Shown piece by piece: positions 1 through 8,164 of a stretch of 51,091 bases of DNA (position 1 is the stretch's first letter; each line of letters begins with the position of its first letter). Location: assembly GCA_050302275.1 (NCBI GenBank), contig JBNLAT010000018.1:1-51091 (forward strand), given 5' to 3'. Source of the DNA: JAPHTQ01 sp050302275 (GTDB lineage Bacteria > Pseudomonadota > Gammaproteobacteria > Thiohalomonadales > Thiohalomonadaceae). Below the pieces are notes generated by a model. That model was not told the DNA's origin, did not search any database, and was given only the letters and a program-made list of their open reading frames with translations. Both the position numbers and the translations under genes were made by a program.

Positions 1-27
1 TTAGTACTTTCGGATAGATAAAACAGA

Positions 28-67
28 GTGCCGTGGGAATAATAAATCCCACGGCACAATTTTTTTT
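28..67 (+). terminator. Rho-independent terminator of the upstream gene
   Basis: A perfect 11-bp stem (28-38 with 47-57) and an 8-base loop are followed by a run of T from 60. It ends a gene lying before the window. In many gammaproteobacteria lon precedes hupB, so lon is the likely owner, but that gene is not visible here. Confidence 0.85.
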
Positions 68-143
68 ACATTAACTGCCATCGCTAAGTCCTTAATACAC
101 CGCGCAAACCCGCACCATTAAAGGCTTTTGTGACTTTCATCCC

Positions 144-173
144 TTGACAGTCGAGAGAGGCAGTTGGTATAAA
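144..173 (+). promoter_or_regulatory. Sigma-70 promoter of hupB
   Basis: TTGACA at 144-149 and TATAAA at 168-173 are separated by 18 bases. The match to the sigma-70 consensus is strong, and the site lies about 115 bases before the hupB start, leaving a leader of about 110 nt. Confidence 0.75.
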
Positions 174-288
174 ACCGGGCAAGTTTTCGCGCCGCCATCG
201 CAGTTATATGGCGGGTTTTTGTCAGGAAGCACCTTGGTTCGTTTTTTGTTCATCAACCAAGTTATCAATAACGATAGGGGAGAAATCA

Positions 289-561
289 GTGAATAAATCC
301 GAAATGATTGATGCTATCGCAGCAGGAGCAGATATTTCCAAAGCCGCAGCAGGTCGTGCTCTGGATTCCATGATTGAAGCCGTTACCGACGCACTGAAAA
401 AAGGTGACACCGTTAGCCTGATCGGCTTTGGTACCTTTGTTGTTCGTGAGCGTGCAGCACGTACTGGCCGCAATCCGCGCACCGGTCAAACCATCAATAT
501 CGCTGCTTCAAAAAATCCGAGTTTCAAAGCTGGTAAAGCGCTGAAGGATGCAGTAAACTAG
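289..561 (+). CDS. hupB: DNA-binding protein HU-beta
   Basis: This is a small histone-like protein that binds and bends DNA as a dimer in the nucleoid. I chose the GTG start at 289 because it has a good ribosome binding site (AGGGGAG at 276-282) and gives a 90-residue product, the normal HU length; the frame is open further upstream but that extension is not HU-like. The typical core is visible: GFGTFVVRERAARTGRNP, then the TINIAASKNPSFKAGKAL end of the DNA-binding arm. It stands between an upstream terminator and two tRNA genes, and ppiD follows, which is the common gammaproteobacterial order. A strong sigma-70 promoter sits at 144-173. Confidence 0.96.
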   Translation: MNKSEMIDAIAAGADISKAAAGRALDSMIEAVTDALKKGDTVSLIGFGTFVVRERAARTGRNPRTGQTINIAASKNPSFKAGKALKDAVN

Positions 562-578
562 CGCGCCTTTACTGACCC

Positions 579-654
579 GGGTGCTTAGCTCAGCTGGGAG
601 AGCATCGCCCTTACAAGGCGAGGGTCGCAGGTTCGATCCCTGCAGCACCCACCA
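579..654 (+). tRNA. tRNA-Val (anticodon TAC)
   Basis: The cloverleaf is complete. The acceptor stem is 579-585 with 644-650, the anticodon stem 605-609 with 617-621, the anticodon TAC at 612-614, and CCA is encoded at 652-654. It starts 17 bases after hupB and may share its transcript. Confidence 0.97.
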
Positions 655-673
655 ATTTTTTGTAGTAGTTTTT

Positions 674-750
674 GGAGCGGTAGTTCAGTTGGTTAGAATA
701 CCGGCCTGTCACGCCGGGGGTCGCGGGTTCGAGTCCCGTCCGCTCCGCCA
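674..750 (+). tRNA. tRNA-Asp (anticodon GTC)
   Basis: The acceptor stem 674-680 pairs with 740-746. The anticodon GTC is at 708-710 between stem halves 701-705 and 713-717, and CCA is encoded at 748-750. It is 19 bases downstream of tRNA-Val, so the two are likely processed from one precursor. Confidence 0.97.
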
Positions 751-757
751 CAACAAC

Positions 758-789
758 AAGGGCGCACCTATGGATGCGCCCTTTTTTTG
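758..789 (+). terminator. Terminator after the tRNA pair
   Basis: A GC-rich stem (760-766 with 775-781, extended by A-T pairs) is followed by a run of seven or more T from 782. It separates the hupB-tRNA unit from ppiD. Confidence 0.85.
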
Positions 790-831
790 TTTTACACTAA
801 CCACTTTTACTGGTCTCAGGAATAGACGCCA

Positions 832-2727
832 ATGCTTGAATTGATTCGTAGCCGTGCCCAGGGAATCTTCGCCTGGATCATCGTCAGTGGCATCATCATT
901 ACCTTCGCCCTGTTTGGTATCAATCAGTACTTCAGCGGTCGTAGTGACACCAGTGTGGCCAAGGTAAACGGTTCACCGATTTCCCAGACTCAACTGGAAC
1001 GTGCCTACTCCCAGCAACGTCAGCGCCTGGCAGAAATGTTTGGCGGCGAGCTGCCGGCAATGTTCACCGAGCAGATGCTCAAGCAGCAGGTACTGGGCCA
1101 ACTGGTTTCCCGTGAGGTACTGGTTCAGGCCGCCCTGGAGAGCGGCATGCAGGTGGGTAACAAGCAACTGGTCGATATCATTCGCAGTGCGGAAGTTTTC
1201 CAGGAAGACGGCAAATTCTCTCCGGCCAAATATGAGCAACTGCTCAGTCGTCAGGGGATGACTCCAGGCCAGTTCGAGAATGGGATTCGTCGTGATGTAC
1301 TGGCTTCCATGTACGAAAGTGGTTTCCGCGATACTGCCTTTATCACCAAGACGGAAGTCGACAATTTGCTGCGCCTGCAGAACCAGCAGCGCACCATCGG
1401 TTATCTGACGGTGGCGATTGCCCCGTACGAAAAGTCGGCCAAGGTTAGCGATGAAGAGATTAATACCTATTACCAGGATAACAGCCAGCGCTTCATGCAG
1501 CCTGAGCGGGTGAAGATTGCCTACCTGGAACTGAACATTGCCGACCTGGCCAAAGAGGTTAAGGTCGACGAGCAGGCTCTACGCAGCCGCTATGACGCGC
1601 AGAAGATCAATTACACCACTCCCGAAGAGCGCAAGGCCAGCCATATCCTGATCAAGGTGGCCGAAGATGCCTCGCCTGAGCTGGTAGAGAAGGCACGGCA
1701 AAAGGCCGAAGGGATTCTGACCAAGGTACGTGCCGGGGATGACTTCGCCAAGCTGGCGAAGAGCGAATCCGATGACAGTGGCTCGGCCAAAAAGGGCGGC
1801 GACCTGGGTTTCTTCGGCAAAGGGGCGATGGTGCCTGCCTTTGAAGAGGCAGCCTTCAAACTGAAGAAAGGCGAAGTCAGCGATCTGGTTCGTAGTCCCT
1901 TCGGTTTTCACATTATCAAACTGACTGATATTCGCGGTGGTGAGGTTAAACCTTTCGACAAGGTGAAAGATCAGATCCGCAAGGACATCCAGAACGAGCA
2001 GGCCGAGCAGAAGTTTTACGATATGGCCGAGCAACTGGAGAACCTGACTTACGAACATCCTGAGTCGTTGCAACTGGCTTCCGAAACCCTGAACCTGCCG
2101 ATCAAGAACAGCGATTATTTCACTCGTCAGGGTGGTGCCGGCATCGCTGCGGAACAAAAAGTCGTTACGGCTGCTTTTGCTGACGATGTGCTGCTCAAGG
2201 GTTATAACAGCGCTTCGGTCGAGTTGGGCCGTAATCACATTGTCGTTATGCGTCTCGCCGATCATCAACCTGAAGCGGTTCGTCCGCTGGCCGAAGTGAA
2301 AGAGCAGATTAGCTCGACACTGAAGCATGAAAAGGCGTTGGCCGAAGTGGAAAAGAAAGCCGCCGAACTGCTGCGTAAGGTGCGTGAAGGTGGCTCAGCG
2401 GACAAATTGGCCGAAGGCAAGCAGGTGGTCTGGACTGCCGCCAAGGCGTTGAAGCGCGATGCGGAGAAGGTGGACCAAGCGATTCTGCAGGAGGCATTCC
2501 GTCTGCCCAAGCCGAGCGAAGGTGCTGTCAGCAGCAGTGTGGCACTGGCTTCTGGCGATCAGGCTGTGGTGATTGTCTCCAAGGTGGTGGACGCTGACCC
2601 GGCCAAAGCCGATGAGAAACAGCGTGCCCAGGCTCGTGCCCAGCTACAGCGGGCAATCTCTGCCACCGCCGTCGAGGCTGCCCTGAGTGGCGCTCGTGCG
2701 CGGATGGACGTCAGTATCAAAAAGTAG
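832..2727 (+). CDS. ppiD: Periplasmic folding chaperone PpiD (parvulin-type isomerase)
   Basis: PpiD is an inner-membrane-anchored chaperone that helps outer-membrane and periplasmic proteins fold after Sec export. At 631 residues it is of normal length. A single membrane helix lies near residues 12-33 (IFAWIIVSGIIITFALFG), followed by a SurA-like N-terminal chaperone region and one parvulin domain at about 267-368 (KASHILIKV... GGDLGFFGKG... PFGFHIIK). The rest is Lys/Glu-rich and helical. The ATG at 832 has a CAGGA element at 817-821. Its place downstream of hupB is the conserved order. Parvulin domains of PpiD proteins are often inactive as isomerases, so catalysis should not be assumed. 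Confidence 0.94.
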   Translation: MLELIRSRAQGIFAWIIVSGIIITFALFGINQYFSGRSDTSVAKVNGSPISQTQLERAYSQQRQRLAEMFGGELPAMFTEQMLKQQVLGQLVSREVLVQAALESGMQVGNKQLVDIIRSAEVFQEDGKFSPAKYEQLLSRQGMTPGQFENGIRRDVLASMYESGFRDTAFITKTEVDNLLRLQNQQRTIGYLTVAIAPYEKSAKVSDEEINTYYQDNSQRFMQPERVKIAYLELNIADLAKEVKVDEQALRSRYDAQKINYTTPEERKASHILIKVAEDASPELVEKARQKAEGILTKVRAGDDFAKLAKSESDDSGSAKKGGDLGFFGKGAMVPAFEEAAFKLKKGEVSDLVRSPFGFHIIKLTDIRGGEVKPFDKVKDQIRKDIQNEQAEQKFYDMAEQLENLTYEHPESLQLASETLNLPIKNSDYFTRQGGAGIAAEQKVVTAAFADDVLLKGYNSASVELGRNHIVVMRLADHQPEAVRPLAEVKEQISSTLKHEKALAEVEKKAAELLRKVREGGSADKLAEGKQVVWTAAKALKRDAEKVDQAILQEAFRLPKPSEGAVSSSVALASGDQAVVIVSKVVDADPAKADEKQRAQARAQLQRAISATAVEAALSGARARMDVSIKK

Positions 2728-2748
2728 GAACATTCTAGCGGGGGAGAA

Positions 2749-4032
2749 ATGATGGGGAATCGCAAGTTAGCGCTACACTGGCAAATCCTCATCGCTCTCC
2801 TGCTGGCTGTCCCTGTCGGCCTTGCCACAGGTGAGCAGGCCGCACTATTCGGTATTACCTTCCATTCCATCTTTAATTTTCTTGGCGCACTTTTCCTTAA
2901 TGCGCTGAAGATGCTGATTGTTCCACTGGTTGTCTCCTCCATTATTGTCGGTATTGCAGGCATCGGCTCCTCCAGCAATCTGGGAAGGCTGGGCGGCAAA
3001 ACCCTGCTCTATTATTTAACGACCTCCCTGCTGGCGATCCTGATCGGTCTGACCGTAGTTAATCTGATTTCACCGGGTATTGATCAACTGGGTCCGGTAA
3101 AGGAGCGCCTCGGATTTGACGGTGATGTTTCCGCTATCTCCGACAAGGTCGCGGGTCGTGGTGCAGGGGATGTGGTCGATATTTTCCTGCGTATGGTACC
3201 CACTAATATCGTGGCCGCTGCTGCCGATGGACAGATGCTTGGTCTGATCTTCTTCAGTCTGTTGTTCGGCTTTTTCATGACCAAGATCCAGGATGATTAC
3301 GCCGAAACTCAATACAACTTTTGGCAGGGCGTTTATGAAACCATGATGCGGATTACCGATTGGGTGATGCGTTTTGCCCCTGTTGGTGTCTTTGCCCTGG
3401 TGGCGAAAGTCGTCGCCAGTACGGGATTCGCCGCCTTTGCGCCACTGGCCTGGTTCTTTGTCAGTGTGGTGTTGGCCTTGGCACTGCATTTCTTCCTGAC
3501 CATGCCGCTGCTGCTCCATTTTGTCGGTGGCGTAAATCCGCTGCGGCACTATCGGGCGATGGCGCCGGCATTATTGACCTCGTTCTCCACCGCCTCCTCC
3601 TCGGCAACCCTGCCGATCACCATGGAGTGCGTGGAAAAGAATGCGGGTGTCTCCAACCGCACCAGCAGCTTTGTCCTGCCGCTGGGGGCAACGGTGAATA
3701 TGGACGGTACCGCTCTCTATGAGTGTGTGGCGGCGATGTTTATCGTCCAGGCCTACGGACTGGAGCTGAGTTTTGTCACCCAGTTCACCATCGTGCTGAC
3801 GGCGCTGTTGACCTCCATCGGGGTTGCTGGGATACCCGCCGCCAGCCTGGTGGCAATCAGTATCATTCTTGGCGCGATTGGTTTGCCGTTGGAGGGGATT
3901 GGTCTGATCCTGGCCGTCGATCGCATCCTCGATATGATGCGCACGGCAACGAATGTCTTTTCCGATTCCTGTGGCGCGGTGATTATCGGTCGATTGCAGG
4001 GGGAGGAGGGGATACTAGAAACGCCACGCTGA
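2749..4032 (+). CDS. Dicarboxylate/amino acid:cation symporter (DAACS family)
   Basis: This is a secondary transporter of the glutamate/aspartate/C4-dicarboxylate family (GltP/DctA type), using a Na+ or H+ gradient across the inner membrane. The 427-residue length fits. The family signatures are visible: the serine-rich hairpin FSTASSSATLPIT, the unwound TM7 motif NMDGT, a second hairpin around VAGIPAASLVAISIIL, and the TM8 motif DRILDMMRTATNVFSD with the substrate-binding Asp, Arg and Asn residues. Two adjacent ATG codons (2749 and 2752) share a strong GGGGGAG site at 2740-2746. It lies 21 bases after ppiD and may be partly co-transcribed. The substrate cannot be decided from sequence; an acidic amino acid or C4-dicarboxylate is likely. 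Confidence 0.9.
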   Translation: MMGNRKLALHWQILIALLLAVPVGLATGEQAALFGITFHSIFNFLGALFLNALKMLIVPLVVSSIIVGIAGIGSSSNLGRLGGKTLLYYLTTSLLAILIGLTVVNLISPGIDQLGPVKERLGFDGDVSAISDKVAGRGAGDVVDIFLRMVPTNIVAAAADGQMLGLIFFSLLFGFFMTKIQDDYAETQYNFWQGVYETMMRITDWVMRFAPVGVFALVAKVVASTGFAAFAPLAWFFVSVVLALALHFFLTMPLLLHFVGGVNPLRHYRAMAPALLTSFSTASSSATLPITMECVEKNAGVSNRTSSFVLPLGATVNMDGTALYECVAAMFIVQAYGLELSFVTQFTIVLTALLTSIGVAGIPAASLVAISIILGAIGLPLEGIGLILAVDRILDMMRTATNVFSDSCGAVIIGRLQGEEGILETPR

Positions 4033-4062
4033 AAAGCATGGCGTTGCTACTTGGAAGCTAAC

Positions 4063-4187
4063 TCCAAAATTAGGACTCGTGCCCGGAGACAAGGCGCAAG
4101 GTCTGTGAGGAGCGCAGTTTACCGATAGTAAATGAGCACCGGAACAGGCTTTGCAACGCAGGATCAGGGGGCGAGAACAATTTTGGG
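4063..4187 (+). repeat. 125-bp dispersed intergenic repeat, copy A
   Basis: This stretch matches the reverse complement of 18335-18459 at 105 of 125 positions without gaps. Its ends are complementary (CCAAAAT at 4064-4070 with ATTTTGG at 4180-4186). A central hairpin is formed by TTTAC and GTAAA around 4118-4132. At one terminal pair a C-G here is T-A in the other copy, so pairing is kept. It looks like a small non-autonomous mobile or structured intergenic element. It lies between two convergent genes. Confidence 0.8.
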
Positions 4188-4193
4188 GCAGCT

Positions 4194-4847
4194 TCAGTCG
4201 AACATACCTGTCCGTCTACGCGGTTTTAGTAAAGGTAAAAGGAAGCCAAGCAGTAGTCCACCGCCAAGAACTCCCGCACCCCGTATAAACCAGTCACGCT
4301 GACTGCTGTCGGCCAGTGTTTTGTTTTCTTCAGTAAGCTGTGCGTTTTCCTGTTGTAGGCTATCCACCTGCTTTTTCAATTCTTCGTTCTGGCGGGCAGT
4401 TTGAATCGGCTGGGCTGCGACCTGCTGCAATCCTTCCAGTTCCTTTTGTACCTTGGCCAAATCGCTGCTGAAGTTATCGCGCTCTTTTTCCACCGTGGCT
4501 TTTTCGCCTTTCAGTTCTTTCAGCTGCTGTTGTAGCTGTTTGCGCGTCTCCTGCAGCTTCTCCAGTTTCTGCTGTGTAATAGCCAACTGGTCGCTGGCGA
4601 TAGGGGTATCGATCAGATATTGATTTCTCACCCAGCCTTCAAGGCCATCTTCGGTACGAACGCGACTGAATTCACCATTCTCTTCCAGCAGTTCCAGTTT
4701 TGCGCCACTAGGGAGGGATTTGAGCACCTGATAGGTATTACCCTGGCCGGTGCGCAGTGTGATCAGAAGGTGGTCACTGACATAACGTGTTTCCGCATAC
4801 GCGGCGAAGGGAAGCAGCAAAAGCAGGGTAAAAATCATTCTTCTCAT
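4194..4847 (-). CDS. SH3-domain, coiled-coil, membrane-anchored protein (YgiM-like)
   Basis: This is a predicted periplasmic protein of the TIGR04211 'SH3 and anchor' type, related to E. coli YgiM; the function is not established. The 217 residues show a signal sequence (MRRMIFTLLLLLPFAAYA), a bacterial SH3 domain at about 20-80 (LRTGQGNTYQVLKSLPSG, then GWVRNQYL), a long coiled coil at about 85-180 with a heptad pattern of Leu, Lys and Gln, one membrane helix near 190-208 (GAGVLGGGLLLGFLLPLL), and an Arg-rich cytoplasmic tail. The ATG at 4847 is preceded by GAGGAA at a good distance. It is likely a cell-envelope scaffold. Confidence 0.85.
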   Translation of the reverse strand: MRRMIFTLLLLLPFAAYAETRYVSDHLLITLRTGQGNTYQVLKSLPSGAKLELLEENGEFSRVRTEDGLEGWVRNQYLIDTPIASDQLAITQQKLEKLQETRKQLQQQLKELKGEKATVEKERDNFSSDLAKVQKELEGLQQVAAQPIQTARQNEELKKQVDSLQQENAQLTEENKTLADSSQRDWFIRGAGVLGGGLLLGFLLPLLKPRRRTGMFD

Positions 4848-4984
4848 TGTCTATTCCTCGCGAGATCGCTGGAGATTGTTACCGCACAGCTGTGAAGATG
4901 CCGTGTATGCGGTCACATTCCGTGCCATTGCAGGCACGGCAAAAGAAGACGATACCGCGTCCGTTGCGGAATTTCGAGGGGGAT

Positions 4985-6208
4985 TTAGAAACGGTAGCCT
5001 TTGGGGACGACGACAATTCCAGCTGAACTTAGCTGAAAGCGCTCTCTGTCCCGCTCACTATCGTGTCCAATACTCTCGTTATCGGGGACCTCGACATCCT
5101 TATCGATAATGCAGTTGCGAATACGGCAGTTGTTACCGATGCGCACGCCGTTGAACAGAATCGATTCTTCAACGAAGGATTCATTGCCCACACTGACCTT
5201 GGGAAAAAGAATCGATTGCTGCACGCTGCCGCCGGCGATTACTACGCCACCGGCAATAATGGAGTTGATGGCGATGCCCTCGGTGCCGAACTCTCCGGGT
5301 ACGGTGCGGGCGGGCGGGGCCTGCATTTGATAGGAGCGGATGTCCCAGTCTTCCTGGTAGAGATCCAGCGGCGGGATCGCTTTCAACAGGTCCATATTGG
5401 ATTGATAGAAGGCGTCGAGGGTACCGACATCGCGCCAGTAGTTATCGGCGCTGACCCGACCGGTCTCGCCGCCGAAACGGTAGGCAAACAGTCGTTTCTC
5501 CTGCAGCAGACGTGGCAGGACATCCATGCCGAAATCGTGATTGGAGTTGTCGTCATCCGCATCGTAGGCCAGCGCCGCCAGCAGGACGGGCATGGAGAAG
5601 ACGTAGATGCCCATCGAGGCGAGGGCGTGCTGCGGGTCGTCGGGCAGGGGAGTCGGGTTCTCCGGCTTCTCCTCGAAGGCGGTGATCCGCTGTTCGCCAT
5701 CGACTGCCATGATGCCGAAGGCCGAGGCCTCGCTGGTGCTGACCTGCATTGCGGCGATGGTGACATCGGCCCCGGTCTCTTTATGCGCTTCGAGCATCGC
5801 CGCATAGTCCATGCGGTAGATATGGTCGGCGGAGAGGATCAGGACATGTTCGGCGCCGCTGCGCTCCAGTAGATAGAGGTTCTGGAAGATGGCGTCGGCG
5901 GTGCCGCGATACCATTTGTCACCCTTACGCATCTGCGGTGGTACGGCGGTGATGTATTCGCCCAGTTCCGGATTGAAGATCGACCAGCCGTCGCGCAGGT
6001 GTTTCTGCAGCGAGTGAGATTTGTACTGGGTCAGTACCAGCACCCGGCGTAGTCCGGAGTGGAGGCAGTTACTCAGGGCGAAGTCGATAATCCGGTACTT
6101 GCCGCCAAAGGGAACCGCCGGTTTGGCGCGGTCGTCAGTCAGTGGTTTGAGGCGGCTGCCGCTACCTCCGGCAAGGACGATAGTCAGGGTCGAATCGGTG
6201 ATGGGCAT
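4985..6208 (-). CDS. glgC: Glucose-1-phosphate adenylyltransferase (ADP-glucose pyrophosphorylase)
   Basis: The enzyme makes ADP-glucose from glucose-1-phosphate and ATP, the committed step of glycogen synthesis. The nucleotide-binding signature LAGGSGSRLKPLT, the sugar-phosphate loop KPAVPFGGKYRIIDFALSN, GTADAIFQN, and the metal-binding aspartate region SADHIYRMDY are all present. A left-handed beta-helix with hexapeptide-like repeats forms the end (SIIAGGVVIAGGSV, ILFNGVRIGNNCRIRN). I place the start at the ATG at 6208, giving 407 residues and aligning with E. coli GlgC; an in-frame ATG at 6340 would add 44 residues of unfamiliar sequence reaching almost to the divergent yejA. No other glycogen gene (glgA, glgB, glgP) is in the window. 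Confidence 0.94.
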   Translation of the reverse strand: MPITDSTLTIVLAGGSGSRLKPLTDDRAKPAVPFGGKYRIIDFALSNCLHSGLRRVLVLTQYKSHSLQKHLRDGWSIFNPELGEYITAVPPQMRKGDKWYRGTADAIFQNLYLLERSGAEHVLILSADHIYRMDYAAMLEAHKETGADVTIAAMQVSTSEASAFGIMAVDGEQRITAFEEKPENPTPLPDDPQHALASMGIYVFSMPVLLAALAYDADDDNSNHDFGMDVLPRLLQEKRLFAYRFGGETGRVSADNYWRDVGTLDAFYQSNMDLLKAIPPLDLYQEDWDIRSYQMQAPPARTVPGEFGTEGIAINSIIAGGVVIAGGSVQQSILFPKVSVGNESFVEESILFNGVRIGNNCRIRNCIIDKDVEVPDNESIGHDSERDRERFQLSSAGIVVVPKGYRF

Positions 6209-6364
6209 AGTAGGTCCGTGTAGCGTTTCAGGCAGCAGGCATTGTATCTCCTCAGGCTTGTCGAGGGGAACGTTCTCGCTGTTGTGACGGTCTCTGAATA
6301 TCCGTAGTATGGGCCTCGGCGGCGCTGTCGCCCGGATCATTGAATAATTTCCAGGGATATTGAT

Positions 6365-8164
6365 GTGCTTGATTCTGTAAGGGTTTTTCTTGGTGCGCTA
6401 CTGTTGCTGCTCGGCGCCGCGGAGGCTGGTGCCGCCACCTCCCAGGCAATGGGCTACACCCCCAAATACCCGGACGGCTTCAGCCATTTCGACTACGTTA
6501 ACGCGGATGCACCGCGTGGCGGCAGCCTGGATCTACCTGCCTTTGGCAGCTTCGACAGCTTCAATCCCTATGCCCTCAAGGGTCAGTCGGCCAACGGGCT
6601 AGGCCAGTTGATGTTCGAGACCCTGATGGCCTCCAGTCTGGACGAGCCATTCAGCCAGTACGGACTGTTGGCCGATGATGTGCAGCTGGCGAAGGATAAG
6701 CTCTCGGTTACCTACCACATTAATCCCGCCGCTCGCTTCAACGATGGCAGTCCGGTCACGGCCAAAGATGTGGTCTTCTCCTATGAAACTTTGCGCGACA
6801 AGGGACATCCCCAGTACCGCTTCTATTGGAGCGATATTAAAGGCGCCAAGGCCCTGGACCGACTAAGTGTGCGTTTTAATTTCAAGCGCGCCAATCCTGA
6901 ATTACATCTGATCGTCGGCCAGATCCCGATCTTTTCTCCACATTGGCTGGGGGACAAGGCGTTCGACAAACTGGCGCTGGAACAGCCGATCAGCAGCGGG
7001 CCCTATACCATCGAAAAATATGAGTTGGGTAAGTACGTGACCTACCGGCGCAACCCCGATTACTGGGGATGGGGACTCAACGTGCGTCGCGGTATGTTCA
7101 ACTTCGACCGGGTGACCTATAAGTTCTATCGCGATTTCACCGTAATGCTGGAAGCGTTCAAGGCGGGCGAATTCGATTTTATTCACGAGTACAACTCGAA
7201 GAAGTGGGCACGTGATTACGTCGGTCCCAAATTCCGCTCGGGTGAGATCATCAAGAAGGAGTTGCCGCATCGCAACAACGCGGGGATGCAGGGTTTTATC
7301 TTCAACCTGCGCAAACCACTGTTCCAGGATATCCGTGTGCGCCGGGCGCTGAGTCTGGCGCTCGACTTCGAGTGGTCAAACCGTAACCTCTTCTATAACC
7401 AGTATGAGCGTAACGACAGCTATTTCAGTAACAGTGAACTGGCGGCGACCGGTAAACCGAGTGCCGATGAGTTGAAGTTGTTGCAACCCTATCGCGACAA
7501 ATTGCCGCCAGCGCTGTTTGAAAAACCGTGGCAACCGCCGAGCACCAAACCACCTGTCAGTCTGCGTACCAATCTGCGCCAGGCGCGTGAACTGCTCAAG
7601 CAAGCAGGTTGGGAATATGCTGATGGCGCGCTACGTAACCATCAGGGTGAGCCGTTCCACTTCAGTATTATTCTGGTACAGAAAGGGTTTGAACGAATCG
7701 TAGCCCCGTTTGCGCGTAACTTGCAGAAGCTGGGTGTCGAGGTGGAGTACCGCACCATCGACCCGGCACTCTATCAGCGACGCATGGACAATTTCGACTT
7801 CGATATGACGGTGGCCGGTTTCGGTCAGTCCCAGTCGCCGGGTAACGAACAGATCAATATGTTCCACTCCAGCTCCGCCAACCAGGAAGGCTCGATGAAC
7901 CTGATGGGTATTAGCGACCCGGTAGTCGATGCGCTGGTAGAGAAGGTGGTCTATGCGAAGAACCGCAAGGCCCTTGTGACCGCTTGCCATGCGCTGGATC
8001 GGGTGCTGCTTTATGGTAATTATCTGATCCCGCACTGGTATATCGGCAGCCATCGTGTCGCCTGGTGGGACCGCTTTGCGATGCCGGATACATTACCACT
8101 CTATTACGACCCGACTAACTGGATGGTCGCAACCTGGTGGCTGAAGCAGGGAGCAAAACCGTAG
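6365..8164 (+). CDS. yejA: Periplasmic peptide-binding protein of a YejABEF-type ABC transporter
   Basis: This is the extracellular solute-binding protein (family 5, SBP_bac_5) of an importer related to E. coli YejABEF, which takes up oligopeptides and microcin C. The 599-residue precursor begins with GTG at 6365 and has a clear signal peptide (FLGALLLLLGAAEAGAA). The opening region GYTPKYPDGFSHFDYVN and ARFNDGSPVTAKDVVFSYE are typical of YejA. The SD is weak (AGGGATA). Its stop overlaps the start of yejB, so yejABEF is one translationally coupled operon. The ligand cannot be read from the sequence. Confidence 0.92.
   Translation: MLDSVRVFLGALLLLLGAAEAGAATSQAMGYTPKYPDGFSHFDYVNADAPRGGSLDLPAFGSFDSFNPYALKGQSANGLGQLMFETLMASSLDEPFSQYGLLADDVQLAKDKLSVTYHINPAARFNDGSPVTAKDVVFSYETLRDKGHPQYRFYWSDIKGAKALDRLSVRFNFKRANPELHLIVGQIPIFSPHWLGDKAFDKLALEQPISSGPYTIEKYELGKYVTYRRNPDYWGWGLNVRRGMFNFDRVTYKFYRDFTVMLEAFKAGEFDFIHEYNSKKWARDYVGPKFRSGEIIKKELPHRNNAGMQGFIFNLRKPLFQDIRVRRALSLALDFEWSNRNLFYNQYERNDSYFSNSELAATGKPSADELKLLQPYRDKLPPALFEKPWQPPSTKPPVSLRTNLRQARELLKQAGWEYADGALRNHQGEPFHFSIILVQKGFERIVAPFARNLQKLGVEVEYRTIDPALYQRRMDNFDFDMTVAGFGQSQSPGNEQINMFHSSSANQEGSMNLMGISDPVVDALVEKVVYAKNRKALVTACHALDRVLLYGNYLIPHWYIGSHRVAWWDRFAMPDTLPLYYDPTNWMVATWWLKQGAKP

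Noticed and set aside
1579..2328. A 249-codon antisense frame inside ppiD
   Set aside because: The sense strand encodes a clear parvulin protein. The antisense product is low in recognisable features and has no start signals.
4020..4046. A hairpin over the stop codon of the symporter gene as its terminator
   Set aside because: The stem has a mismatch and a 6-base or larger loop and no T run follows.
4920..4939. A 7-bp hairpin downstream of glgC as a terminator
   Set aside because: The stem is perfect but no T run follows on the minus strand.
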